NCBI GenBank assembly: GCA_022747635.1
Contig: JAKTNV010000062.1
Location: 1,687,964 to 1,751,963 of the forward strand
Direction of reading: 5' to 3'
DNA length: 64,000 bases
Origin: Hetaerina americana
Taxonomy: Eukaryota; Arthropoda; Insecta; Odonata; Calopterygidae
Under the pieces are notes generated by a model, which worked only from the letters and a program-made list of their open reading frames with translations, searched no databases and was not told the DNA's origin. Positions 1 to 10,987 of this stretch are shown one piece after another; position 1 is the first letter of the stretch; the number at the start of each line of letters is the position of its first letter. The position numbers and the translations under genes are program-made.

Positions 1-262
1 AGTGGGATGTTGAAGACTGTGATAGAGGGGAGAATGTTAGGCAAACGAGGAAAGGGAAGGAACAGGATAGGGATGTTGGACGGGATGAAGGGAGGGAGAA
101 AGTACTCAGAGCTGAAGAGGGACTGGATGGAGAATATGTTGCTGGATTGTGTTTTGTTGGGAGTGACAATGGAATTGCCCCTGTACAATTTGGTAGCTTT
201 TGTCTATTAAAAACCTACCCTGCCTGGTACATTACCAATAACAATAATAAGCAGTGTTGAAA
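1..262 (+). mobile_element. LINE-A copy 1, 3' end cut by window edge
   Basis: The first 160 bases encode the last part of a non-LTR retrotransposon reverse transcriptase protein. The motifs [18 protein letters not shown] and [16 protein letters not shown] recur in at least six other places in this window. The reading frame runs past the usual stop because of local changes. It is followed by the family's 3' UTR motif (AAAAACCTACC...) and a short AAT-rich tail at about 230-262. The rest of the element lies outside the window. The function belongs to LINE-A and not to a host gene. Confidence 0.85.
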
Positions 263-522
263 TGGGCAATCTATGATCAATATTCAACTCTGCTAAACTA
301 AAATGGATTGAAACTTAATACCTGTCACTTAGCCATGAATTTGAATAATAAAAATGAACATTATATAGTGGGGTGACTACTGATCAAATGTTTTGATTCA
401 GGAAAGTGAAATATTCATTACTTCTGTCACACACAATCAGCACCTCCACTGCATTCATCCATACCTGCACCCTTTATATGAATTTCCTACTATTTTCTCC
501 TGGATAAACACCAAGTGAAACG

Positions 523-542
523 ATTCTCTCTCTCTCTCTCTT
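523..542. repeat. (TC)n microsatellite
   Basis: Short uninterrupted CT run just upstream of the LINE-B leader. It could be part of the promoter region or plain simple sequence. Confidence 0.6.
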
Positions 543-635
543 AGTACATCCCATACATAGAGTTTGCATCTCTAACCTTCTATACCCCTCTGCTCCTTGA
601 TCCAGTCCTGATCTACGCTGCGAAGTCATCAAGTG

Positions 636-835
636 AAAAGTGATTTAGTGTCAGTGCCCAGTGCTTTTCCCGTAGTTGTCTTAAATAGTGCCTCCCTTTT
701 AAATAGTATTTTATATTCTTTTTCCCATTTGAATAATCATCCCGTAGTGCTGTGTTTAGAAGTAATTTAGTGAAAATTTATTTAGTGTCAGTGCCTCGTG
801 CTTTTCCCATATCTCACTTAATAGTGCCTTCCTAC
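636..835 (+). repeat. tandemly duplicated LINE-B leader (candidate 5' UTR)
   Basis: Two imperfect copies of a roughly 60-base unit lie about 139 bases apart, at 641-700 and 780-835. Both contain TTTAGTGTCAGTGCC, then GTGCTTTTCCC and AATAGTGCC. Tandem 5' UTR units are common promoter monomers in LINEs, so I infer that this is the 5' UTR of the element whose reverse transcriptase tail follows at 841. The inference rests on position only. Confidence 0.5.
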
Positions 836-840
836 CTACC

Positions 841-1645
841 TACAATTATAAACGAAATTAATGCAGATATAGCTGCTTTGTCACTATGGGGAATAAAAAA
901 TTTATTGAAAATAAACCCAATCAAAAGTCAGTCCATTATAATCGGATACCATAAACTACATTCTAAAATAAGTATTGATAAACTACCACCACAAAAATTG
1001 CAAGGACCTATCATACCATACCTAAAGACAGTAAATAATTTAGGCTTAACCATAAATGAAACATTATCTTGGACTGATCATGCAATTGCTATCTGCAGAA
1101 AAATTAACTCATCCCTGCATTCACTGAAAAGGTAAAAGCACATTGCTCCCCCCTCCTTAAAGATGCTTCTTTTTTGTCCTCTCTTCTCATTCCCCACTTT
1201 GATTACTGTGATGTAGTAGTATACCAAGACTTTTCAGGCGAACTGAAAACCAAACTCCAGAAGACCCATAATTCCTGTGTGCGGTCCATATGTGATCTTA
1301 GGAAGTACGATCATATTTCCGACTCATTTAATAGAATATCCTGGTTAAAGCTAGAAGGCCGCAGGCATTTACATATTCTTTCACTTATCTACGGAATACT
1401 TTCAAACCACACACCTAAATATCTATACAAAAATTTCCTCTTCATCAGCTCAATCCACAACAGAAATACTAGGGGTAATAATAAATTCTTGTCCCACACC
1501 ATCGCACGGAAATCTATCACAAATCTTTCCATGTTACAGCATGCCGTCTGTGGAACTCTCTCCCAGATGACATAAAAAACTCTTCATCAACAACAACATT
1601 TAGAAGAGCACTTCACAAGTTCAATTTCCTCAGGTACTTAACTTA
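841..1645 (+). pseudogene. LINE-B reverse transcriptase, C-terminal fragment
   Basis: The translated fragment begins just after the catalytic region: INADIAALSLWGIKNLL, NPIKSQSIIIGY, NLGLTINETLSWTDH, CRKINSSLHSLKR. It continues with LLIPHFDYCDVVVYQD, KLQKTHNSCVRSICDL, SWLKLEGRRHLH and WNSLPDDIKNSSS, ending at TAA 1643-1645. These are the conserved post-catalytic blocks of CR1/Jockey-type LINE ORF2. Frame changes occur near 1133 and 1550. The palm motifs (FADD) are missing. It was once part of a replicase that copies LINE RNA at a nicked chromosomal site. It is now non-coding debris. The identification as a LINE is sure; the clade is not. Confidence 0.85.
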
Positions 1646-2089
1646 ACCAGTGTACCCTCCCTCATTCCACTCAGCTGCTACACAGATCACTGTGTCTACT
1701 TTTTTTACCCTGCTTTTTTGTTTTTTCATCTCAAGTGGTAGGAGTTTGCATCATTATTTTTAGAAATATTACGCTTTTCATTACTCCGCATGTGTTGTCA
1801 ATGTATTTAAATTTCTCCAATTATATTTCAGTAACTTAATAATATGTATACTATGTAAAAATGATTGTTACAATGTACACGTGTCTTTCCTCTAATTAAT
1901 AGGGTTTTCGCAGGTTTTTCACACCCCCCTTCTCTTCGTGGGTGTTTTTCCTGCGTGGGTTTTTACTAGTTGAGCAATGCCACGCTCTCCCTAGCTTTTC
2001 CCACAAACCTCATTCTTTGCTTAGATTTTCCTCATTTTATCGTTCTCTATCTTCACTGTCATTTAATTTGAGTGTATGTAGGTGTATTC

Positions 2090-2310
2090 TTAATTTATAT
2101 ATGTATATGTATGTATGTATGGGTGTATATGTGCGTAATTATGTATGTATTTATGTATGTGTATGCATTCATGTATGTATGTTTATGTGTGTATGTGTAT
2201 GTATGTGTGGATATGTATGTATATGTGTAGGTATGTGTATGAATATAGGTATGTATGTGTGTGTATGTGTATGTATGTGTATGTGTGTGTCTATATATAT
2301 GTATATACTG
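2090..2310. repeat. (TATG)n/(TG)n microsatellite in LINE-B 3' UTR
   Basis: About 220 bases of interrupted TATG and TGTG units. The apparent open frames rich in Tyr, Met, Cys and Val across it are simple-repeat artefacts. Confidence 0.85.
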
Positions 2311-2481
2311 TTTTCTTTTCGATGTGCAAATCTGTGTTAATGAATTGATGTCTGTTTATATGTATTTATGTGTACATATTAATGGAACTATAAGTTTAAT
2401 GCCTAATATAATATGTATATGACGATGGGTTAAATGGAAGAAGGGACCATTTGGTCTCAATTTCGCCCAAATAAACACCGC

Positions 2482-2512
2482 TGTCTATCTATCTATCTAT
2501 CTATCTATCTAT
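2482..2512. repeat. (TATC)n tail of LINE-B
   Basis: Seven tandem TATC units directly after the AATAAACACCG end of LINE-B, as expected for a LINE with a microsatellite 3' tail. Confidence 0.8.
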
Positions 2513-5500
2513 GTCCCTACCTGTTACTGCACCCATTACCCTCATTATTCATCTGCATCGCTTACCTATACTCCCTGATTCATGTGTGTAGAGGGCTTTT
2601 AATTAGATGCCGTCTCTCCAATTCACTTCGATAGAAACCATTTTTACCCTATAGCGTACTTACTCCACTCAACTTTATCAGACTTTTTCCAAAAATTGTT
2701 TAAACCAACCAATTTTTGATTATCGTCTATTTAAATTCCTTTCTGTTCTTTAATTGTTTATCATTGCTTAAGGGTGCTGTGCATTTACCTCCTCTCCCCC
2801 AAACCCTCAGTGGTATTCTCCTCTGTTTTCCATCTTACTCTGTACTTTCACTCAAGTGTCTTATTACGTAAACGGAACATTAAAATATGCCTCTCCCTTG
2901 CAACATTTCAAAATAATGAAATACACACAGATTCTATCACAATAGCACAAGGGGCTGTCCATATACATATATTATGCCATGTCTAAAGGGACAGAGAAGG
3001 GTCCGGCTTAGGTGGGGAGGGGGTTAGCAGAGAATGAGGAAGCGCATGGAAATATTGCTCAATGGGCAATGTCAGCAGTAAGCAAAATTAATTACTGCAA
3101 TGCATGGCAGGGGAAAGGGATGGAAATTGACCAAATAGTTTTAGAGTTGTAGAGCCGGAGGTGACTAGTACTTGGAAGGTATGGGGACTACTGGGAGTTT
3201 CAGGCGAGATATGACATTACAGATGAGATCAGGAAATACCAAGGAATATGCCGCACACAATGGGTGGATGACCACTTTTCACACGCTACCACTCATTTCA
3301 GTTCTCCCCGAGGCCTTCAAGTGCTGATGGAAGCTTGTGAAAGGAGTTCATGATATGTATTACTGTTAGGTTTAAATATGCTATTTTACTGCAAGCATTG
3401 AACTTCTACAGAAGTATATAGCCATGCATTTCTGGAGTTTCTTATGGTTTGATTCAGAAGGAGGAAGTTGATCTACTGCAGTGAAATTATTTTTCAATCT
3501 TTTCTTTTTTTGCAACTGTTTTATCTTCCCCCGAATTATAAATCACATCATTGGAGGAGTTTTTTGCGAAAGGCTCGCCTAAATTAACTCATTATGAACT
3601 CATATTTTTACTTTTAAATAGACTTAGAAAAATATATGTATGCAAATATTTGTAGCCATGTAAAGTTTCTACCATGCTCAAACACAAATAGTCAGAGTTG
3701 GCTAATGACTAAAAACTGCCATGCTGATTGCAGTAGTGTGATGAGGTAACTGTAAGATGATGTCACAGAATATAAGTGAAATCCCCCTGATGAGGCTGTC
3801 AAACTAAATCTAATTTTACCAAATACGTATCCCAGTTCACCATGTGGGTTGAGTGACATTTGTTGTTGCCAGAGGACTGGTCTTGATTTAACAAACCTCT
3901 TGAAATGAACAGACTCAAATCACATAGAACCGAATCTCGACATGTTTTCTGCAATTGGAATGAATATTTTCCATTGTGTATGCCTGCTATTTTTTATATT
4001 TAGGGTGGTTAATAAAGGGAACGTCTCTCGTGAAGGACTTGGTTAGATTTTTGAAAGGTTTGCATTTGTTCTGTTTCTGATGCACTACATGTATTTCATT
4101 TTGACTGAAGCTAATTCACTTTAAAATTTAAATGTGTGTTCATTTATTAGGTCATTCCCAATTTTCAAGAAAACAATTTGTGGGTAGGTACTTAAGCATC
4201 ATTTATCATGATGCCGATTCTGTTTTTCTTCTGTTCCCTTTGCATCCATGGTAAGATCCCTCAATGCGCTCTTAAGCAATGCAGTCATTGACAATATCCA
4301 AAATCCACTTTGTCCCTCAAATATTCAAGGCCTCACCATGCACATCAAATTGGGCTTAATTACTAAGCATTACTTGTTTCTCTTGTTCTTTTGCCATTTA
4401 GTTGGGTATTCAGAAGAGAGGAAATGAACTTCAATCTACCAGAATGGGGAGAGTCCACAAAAGTAGACTTATTTTTTGGAAACTTGCACTTGGGGAAGCT
4501 TGCATTTTCAAATGTGTCATTTGATGTTGATTAGTGCTGTAAAGTACTTGGTATGCACTCACATACATTTCTGGATTAAACTCTGGTACAAGAATCATAT
4601 GCCAGGCTAAGGAGGCATAAGAAATTTGCGTTAACGTAACACAACCAAGAATACCATCATAACACCTGCATCCAAAGAACTTTTGAAGTCACAAGCTAAG
4701 AGTAGGGGGGGGGGGCAGCATTCTAATTCATTATTTCACCCTTAAATCAAATTGACCGCTGATTGAGGGTGGAAATTTCTGTTTAATGTGATCGCCCAGG
4801 ATTTTATCAAAATAGAAAAAGATGAAAATATTGATCATCAGCATCTTAAATCACCATTTTAAAATCTGCTCATTTTTGTTGGATCTTATTTACAGATCAC
4901 ATCCAGAAAAAAACACCCAGGTTTCATAAATTATAATTTATTTCAATTGAGAATAGTTATGTATTTCATACAAAGTTGATAAAAACAAAATTCCATGGTG
5001 AAGTCCCTAGATTCAATCTTGTTACACTTGTATCCAATGAGTTTTGATAAAGTAGCTTCCAGGGCCCTCGCGATGTAAAAATACCACTTGGCTTAACAAT
5101 TTGAGAAGCGGAAAAGAGGTAGCTTCGTGTGTGTAATTTAAAAATTGGTCCAATAACTGCACCTACTTTTGATGAGTTATGACTCTTTCTGGATGGTACC
5201 TATTTAAAAATTAATTTGTTTAGTATTTGATCCTCACGCACATTGACCACATTTTTCATTTATAATCATTTTCAAAGTGTTTTTTGTAAGCATTTACTCG
5301 TTAATTAGATGACTATAAGTAATGAATCGGACATATTGCCCTCGAATAATGCCATAATAATTACTCCATCATTTGCCACCCTTATGGCTCATATCAGTAA
5401 TGCCAAAAAGTGCATTGCATACTGTCACAGAGACTTAGCATTCTTTTGCTCTTAGATAATCTATATTTCTGAAACAGAGAGGCCTCATTCCTACTCAACA

Positions 5501-5520
5501 AAAGGATTTGCCTCTTAGGG

Positions 5521-5524
<4 letters not shown>
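2513..5524. other. gene-free AT-rich stretch
   Basis: I find no recognisable coding block, tRNA or transposon here. Open frames are short and unlike known families. A G-run sits near 4706-4716. The stretch is probably unique intergenic DNA or very old repeat. Confidence 0.6.
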
Positions 5525-5615
<91 letters not shown>

Positions 5616-5620
5616 GTATA
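5525..5620. repeat. (TA)n array
   Basis: Nearly pure TA dinucleotide for about 95 bases with two TG interruptions near the end. No mobile element was recognised directly beside it. Confidence 0.95.
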
Positions 5621-7569
5621 TTAATTTTGGAAGATATCAAGTTTTCTTTAATACATTTCTCCCTTTGAAACTAATTGGAATGTATCCAGCTTCTTCTGCG
5701 TCTCGTTCGAACTTGTATACCTGTACGTTTCCCTGTTCACCGTGACTGCCCTCTCCCCTCGCGCCGTACTGCAATCGAGTTCGATGCAATGAAGACGGTT
5801 ACCCCACTCCGAGTGCTGCTGGTCATCGGCTCGGTAGACTTTAACTTGAAGGCACGTACTTACATCTCCTGCTTCCCGTACCTGAAAAACCAAACGAGCA
5901 GTGAGCAGTCAGGAATGCCAAGGGCACCGAGTTAAGTGTAATGATCTCAATCAAGTGCAGTGAAGCATGGGAAATGGAGCAAAACTCAATCGTCACTCCT
6001 CATTTTTCCTCTTGATTCATTTTCAAACCCACCCACAAATCCTTAAATCCTCATCCACTCTTATCTGTCTGAACGGTCATAAATTCAAAGAGTACATATT
6101 AGATAAAATAAGCTTTTTGGGAAACGACAGGAGGCGTGGTAAAGATATTCCCGTCATGGAAACTAGATCTTGGTGATTTTGACAAAAGGTTCTTCAGATG
6201 GCCAATGTCTTAGCCAAATAGATTTTAATGCAAGCAACTCTTCACGCAGACCTAAGCCTCCTTCAAATACATTAAATGTACTCATTATTACTTTAGTTGA
6301 ATAAATTATTAACATGATTCATTACCTGATTGCAAGTACTTTGATTTTTTCAATGACATTTCAAAAGATATGTACATTCTGGTGAAAATGAAAGGAATTT
6401 GCAATTTTCCATGGTGTGTTACTCCTTCTATCGCCTTTTAATGCAAACACAGGCTCAGAATACTATCTCCTCTGCATCTGACGATGCACTGTGCTCACAG
6501 CAAAACACATCGTACGAAAGGAAATGGATTGACACCGTGGACAATTACAAACTCCATGTAGTTACATCACAAATTTCCACAGCATCCGGGTGTGTCTGCA
6601 CACAGCCAGTCGGTATCTCTTCATATCCATCTTAATCACTGGTAGGGCACAGGCTACGCGGTATGCTGGCTTTCAAGGCAGTCCTTTCAGAAGGGATACT
6701 TGCTTTTTTAGAAGAGTGAAAGCAGGCCTTGGAGTATTACTGGGCTTTGGTTGCACTGGTAGCATGCATGCAAATAGGTGCTATAACTTTTTGCAGTAGG
6801 GTGCCTTAACTCTTTTGCTTTTAATGTTGCACTTGGCATAGATAATGCAAAGGCTGCTAAAGCCTTGCATCTCGCAAGAATTAATCAAAATCCTTGGGTG
6901 GCCAAAACCAAGAAAGATGGGTGGTATTAGTCATACAAGATTGGTCAATCAATAAATGGACATGACAGCAATACGTAGACATGTTACTGTTCATACTTGC
7001 AATGTGAGTGGTGTGGATGGAAACGAATGGGAGTAAGTGAATGAAATGAAGGCAAAACAAATCGATGTGTTAAACATTTGTGAAAATGAGCATAGTACAA
7101 AAGATACTAAGTTGTGGGAAAATTTGTGATAGTTGTAAAAGAGCTGTAATATTTATCTACATGTATATGCATCTCTACTGAAAGAGTCTGAGTATTATAT
7201 GTCAACAGTGGTTGGGATGGTTTCAGATGAGGTGCCTCTGAGAAAGTGGGCTATTTGGTGCATGAATATCTGAGTGAATCAATGAGCAATACTGTTGTAC
7301 TGGGTTGGGGTAGGTTCTTGATGGACAGTGGCACAACACACTGCTGTAGCCCCAGCTATCATGGCACAAAATACACTCAGACCCCATACCACATGTTGCA
7401 ACAACCCAGTTTTCAACTCTGCATACTATCTACTGGACTTGATTTTTTCCAAGATGTCAATTCTTTCCCTCCATCCAGCTCTTTGCTCTCCCAGCCATCT
7501 CTCTCTCTATGGTGTCGCAGTCTTCAGTCTCAAATCGCCTCTCCTTCATCAACTTGTCTCGCCTTCTTG
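5621..7569. other. stretch with no recognised gene
   Basis: Several short open frames (for example 5648-5893 minus and 5675-5935 plus) overlap in antisense and show no family motif. 6960-7340 has weak hints of LINE endonuclease-type sequence, but nothing firm enough to annotate. Confidence 0.5.
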
Positions 7570-7775
7570 ATTCCTACTTGGGGTGCTTCGTGGAGAGCAC
7601 TTTGAGTGAGTATGCCTTCCATCAGATGGGACGTTAAACAGTGGACCCCTTGGCACCTTTCGTCAAGAGTAGGCTAATGCCGATTGCCAGTTTCTTTCCT
7701 CCTTTCCTTTCCCATCCATCCTTAATAGCGCAAATGACCTCAGCTGCCAGTCGCCTCCCCGTAAATACTACTACA
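7570..7775 (+). mobile_element. SINE-C body fragment
   Basis: Shares blocks with the minus-strand copy at 39062-39420: GTGGAGAGCA, ATGGGACGTTAAAC (GATAGAACGTTAAAC there), AGAGTAGGCTAATGCCG, GCGCAAATGACC and GTCGCCTCCC. The tRNA-like head seen at 39345-39420 is not visible here. The element is non-coding and depends on a LINE for movement. Its end abuts the old LINE-A copy at 7776. Confidence 0.65.
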
Positions 7776-8450
7776 ATTTCAACGACCAAATTTACACACC
7801 ATACAAAACAATGCCCCATATTAACTATAGGTTTCACTAGTCTTTTCTTAATAGCTATCTCAACCAGCCTGTCATCACCTCCTGCCTCTTTTTAAATGCT
7901 TCTTTACATAATGCAACTGTTCTTTTAATCTATCATATACTGCTTTGCCCACTCTATTGCAAAATAGGTGAACTGTTCCACCTGCTTTAGTTTATGTACC
8001 ACATATTTAATGTTTGTCTCTGCCTTCCTATTTCTTGAGAATGTCGTTAGGAGTGTCTTTGTTTTCTTTTGATTGAAGTCTTTAATAAGCCTTTAAGGAG
8101 TAAGATTGTAAGCCTTTGGCAGACTGGATGGGAAAAGCTTTATCTTCACATATATAACCAATTTGAAGAGTTCCCTGCCTACTTTTGCTTCAGCCTCCAA
8201 CCAGACCTTTCAATGCCTCTCTTTCCAATTCTGCAGTATATATGTATTGAAATGTAAAATGGACAATGGCCATCCCCCCTCTCATTCTCCCCTGCATATT
8301 GCTGCACATCCTGACTCTCCACCCGCTATCTGCACCCGTGCTTCTTGAGACAATTGGATTCCAAATGTCTTCCTATCTCTCCAGTCTACGTACTCTTATT
8401 TTATACAAAATGTTCATTCATTCTCTTCATTTCACAATTCCACATTTAAA
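7776..8450 (-). mobile_element. LINE-A copy 2, old and frame-broken
   Basis: On the minus strand, translation in shifting frames gives blocks that match the younger LINE-A copies: TTFSRNRKAETNIK with VEQFTYF (the post-FADD region), then IKKRLVKPIVNMG (matches IKKRLVKTLIWSVAMYG). Upstream DNA at 8080-8450 lines up with the FADD, QGCPLSPLLF and finger regions of the copy at 9931-10554, by similar order and spacing of motifs. Many indels and stops show it is ancient. It is interrupted at its 3' side by SINE-C. Confidence 0.65.
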
Positions 8451-8815
8451 TGGGATTCTTTGTCCACAGTATATGTTTGAACTTATTCATCTGTATATAA
8501 GACAGAGGGGTGACTATATGATCATTATTCATTTCACTGCGTTTGATGTAAAATTAAAAGAACCAAGGGAGGACATGAGGATGAGGAGAGGGTGGTGAAT
8601 GTGAGGCAGGTCTCTCCGTTTAGCCCTTTCAAAGGACGATTCAGGGAGAAAGTGGGTAGCAAGCAACATCAGAGTGCAAAGACAACTCATAGCAAAGGCC
8701 AGAATTCTTTAAGACAGAAAAATGAAGAATAATAGTGGACTGTACCCAAGTTAGGTGGAATGGGATATCCCATTCCACCTAATATAATCCCACGGAATTA
8801 GATAAATATATATAT

Positions 8816-8820
<5 letters not shown>

Positions 8821-8864
<44 letters not shown>
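8821..8864. repeat. (TA)n array
   Basis: Pure TA run directly before the left arm of the palindrome at 8871. A shorter TA run lies at 8805-8816. Confidence 0.95.
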
Positions 8865-8867
<3 letters not shown>

Positions 8868-8870
8868 AAT

Positions 8871-9111
8871 TGGACAGCAACAAACAATAAAGAAACACAT
8901 AAAAAGATCACTCACACGTTACTTCTTGATCATTTCGATGGAATTCTATTCCGTCTTCATCGGAAGATATAGAAGTTGACTTCTATGATCTTTCGATATC
9001 CGATGTCGATTCTATCTTCCAATGAAGACGGAGCAGAGTTTAGTCGAAACGATCAAGAAATAACGTGTGAGTAATCTTTTTATGTGTTTCTATATTGTTT
9101 GTTGCCATCCA
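8871..9111. repeat. long palindrome, PLE-C end pair copy 1
   Basis: The left arm (8871 to about 8970) and right arm (about 9020-9111) are inverted copies. TGGACAGCAACAAACAAT pairs with ATTGTTTGTTGCCATCCA, and GATCACTCACACGTTA pairs with TAACGTGTGAGTAATC. The centre holds GAAGATATAGAAGT and ACTTCTA as in the palindrome at 16542-16782. Right of it, CACTTCCGTGATACGTCGACGAAA also matches the flank of that second copy (CACTTCCGTGTTACGTCTATGAAA). The arms carry the GAAGACGGA...TCGAAACG layout of Penelope ends. TA arrays lie on both sides. Confidence 0.85.
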
Positions 9112-9153
9112 AGTTTGTTATTCAACACTTCCGTGATACGTCGACGAAATCAT

Positions 9154-9160
9154 CTATATA

Positions 9161-9247
<87 letters not shown>

Positions 9248-9262
9248 TTATTTATTTATTTG
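9154..9262. repeat. (TA)n then (TTTA)n array
   Basis: About 88 bases of TA followed by TTTA units. It separates the PLE-C palindrome from the 3' end of LINE-A copy 3, so it abuts two different retroelement ends. Confidence 0.95.
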
Positions 9263-9263
9263 T

Positions 9264-10665
9264 TAGGTAATCTACCGGATAAGGTAGGTTTTTGGATGGA
9301 CAAAATTACTAATTAAATAATTTATGACCCCTAGCAGAACACAGCATCCTACTTTACAGCAGGTCCCTGTTCATCTCTGAGTAATTTCTTCCTCCCTTCA
9401 TCCCGTCCAACATCCCTATCCTGTTCCTTCCCTTTCCTCGTTTGCCTAACATTCTCCCCTCAATTACAGTCTTCAACATCCCACTGTCGGTCAACACCCC
9501 CTTCATCCACTTTTCCTGCCTCCATAGGATTTCTCCCAACAAACTCCTCTCTTCACCCACCATACCAAGTACTTCCTCATTTGTTTTCTTCTCTGTCCAT
9601 TTCACCTTCTCCATTCTTCTCCACACCCACATTTCAAAAGCCTCCAGTCTACGTCTATCCTCCTGCTTCAATGACCACGTTCAACGTCCGCACCGTACAT
9701 AGCTACTCTTCATATCAGAGTTTTTACGAGCCTTTTCTTAACATCCTTACTCAACGTCCCTGTCATCAACTCCCTCCTCCTTGTGAAAGCCTCTTTGCCT
9801 AGCGCAATTCTTCCCCTTAAGTCCCTACTACATTGACCGCGTTGGTCCAAATAACACTTCCCAGATACGTAAACTGTTCTCCCTCCTCCGGTTTTTGCCC
9901 TCCTATTTTAATGTCTAGTTTAGCCTTTTTCTATCTAGAAAATCGCATAAGCTTTGTTTTATTAATATTGATTCTCATCCCATACCTGTCGCACTGAATT
10001 TCCAATTCACTAAGCAATGATTGCAGCCCCTTGGCTGACTGACAAACTAAAGCTTGGTCATCAGCAAACCTAACTGATTTTACGAATTCCCCGCCCACTT
10101 TCATTCCTACCTCCAGTTCTTCCCCTGCCTCTTTAATCATTTCCTCCACATACAGGCTGAACAGTAACGGTGATAATGGGCAACCCTGCCTTACACCTCT
10201 TCCTAACACTGCCCGTCCGTACTCCCCGTTTCCCACCCCCACTTGAGTGGTCTGAGATATGTACAGGTTGCGGATTAGCATCCTTTCCCTCCAATCTATT
10301 CCCATTTTCTTCAGTAAATTCATTAGCTTTTCCCAATTCACTCTATCAAACGCTTTTTCGAAATCTACAAAACAGGCAAATACCTCCTGGTTGTATTCTA
10401 TATTCCTCTCGATTAATAATCTCATTACTGCAATGGCATCACGCGTACCTCTCCCCTTCCTAAAGCCAAACTGATCATCCCCTAAGTAATCAATTGCCCT
10501 ACTCTCTATCCTTTTGTTTATGATCCTTAGAACAACATTAGCATGGGATATCAAACTTACCTGTAGTCCTCACCTGATGTAGCCTTTACCTTTTTAGGAA
10601 TAGGAACTAAAAATGATCTCACAAAGTCTTGCGGCCAGATTCCTTCCTCATAGATACTGCGAATA
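9264..10665 (-). mobile_element. LINE-A copy 3, 5'-truncated, best-preserved reverse transcriptase
   Basis: Runs on the minus strand from the reverse transcriptase finger region (10665) to the 3' UTR. The UTR ends with CCTACCTTATCCGGTAGATTACCTAAC at 9264, next to a TTTA/TA array. Endonuclease and 5' UTR are missing, the usual result of incomplete target-primed reverse transcription. It is the longest LINE-A copy here and serves as the reference for the others. Confidence 0.9.
9354..10625 (-). pseudogene. LINE-A reverse transcriptase (partial, frameshifted)
   Basis: Minus strand, in order: QDFVRSFLVPIPKK (about 10625-10580); DQFGFRKGRGTRDAI; motif A CFVDFEKAFDRVNWEKL; QGCPLSPLLFSLY; catalytic motif C FADDQALV (both aspartates present); MRININKTKLMRFSR. 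After a stop near 9931 come FEMWVWRRMEKVKWTEKKTNEE, VGEERSLLGEILW and [18 protein letters not shown]. The palm is intact over 207 codons, but the chain is broken between the palm and C-terminal blocks. The enzyme family copies LINE RNA into DNA at a nick. Its C-terminal pattern is the common arthropod 'endonuclease-reverse transcriptase' type. I cannot place it firmly in RTE, L2 or another clade. Confidence 0.85.
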
Positions 10666-10674
10666 TTATATATA

Positions 10675-10844
10675 TGGGGGCCAGTTCCTTTCCCTGTGCT
10701 GGTTATGGTTTCCCTGGAAGATCTGGTGCCCAAAAAATCACAGAGCTTGGGTGGAGCTCTAGTTGCCTGGAGACTTGTGAGGAAATCGAACCCTGGTCCA
10801 CCGGTCAGTAGTCGAGCGATATACCACCTGGACTACCACAACGG
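10675..10844 (-). mobile_element. SINE-A copy, diverged
   Basis: Contains GGCCAGTTCCTTTCCCTGTG, GGTTATGGTTTCCC and CTTGGGTGGAGCT, shared with four other SINE-A copies. The tRNA-like head in reverse is at 10785-10844 (ATCGAACCC then GGACTACCACAACG). It lies directly 5' of LINE-A copy 3. Confidence 0.8.
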
Positions 10845-10987
10845 ATATATTTTGAAGGAAAGTCTCATTCATGTGAACAATAATGTAAACGGAGAAGCAA
10901 GATAGCACTGGCAAACGAAAACAGAGAGAAACACATGCAAATCAAACCCACATGTTTTGCGAATATTTGTTAGCGACACTTGATTTC

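Larger units (their letters stand above)
636..2512 (+). mobile_element. LINE-B, internally deleted CR1/Jockey-like non-LTR retrotransposon
   Basis: The order is a candidate leader (636-835), the C-terminal third of a reverse transcriptase ORF (841-1645), and a long 3' UTR. The 3' UTR has a TG-rich microsatellite (2090-2310) and ends with TTTCGCCCAAATAAACACCG followed by (TATC)n at 2482-2512. The AATAAA-like end plus a simple-repeat tail is typical of arthropod LINEs. The endonuclease and the catalytic reverse transcriptase core are absent, so the copy cannot move on its own. Confidence 0.75.

Noticed and set aside
5648..5935. Small protein genes on both strands
   Set aside because: Overlapping antisense frames with no motif or conserved context.
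6970..7340. LINE endonuclease domain remnant
   Set aside because: The similarity is limited to short vague phrases and could be chance.
9067..9270. Open frames of alternating Tyr and Ile (also at 15602, 16221, 16757, 17284, 43544, 49042 and others)
   Set aside because: They are translations of (TA)n arrays and not genes.
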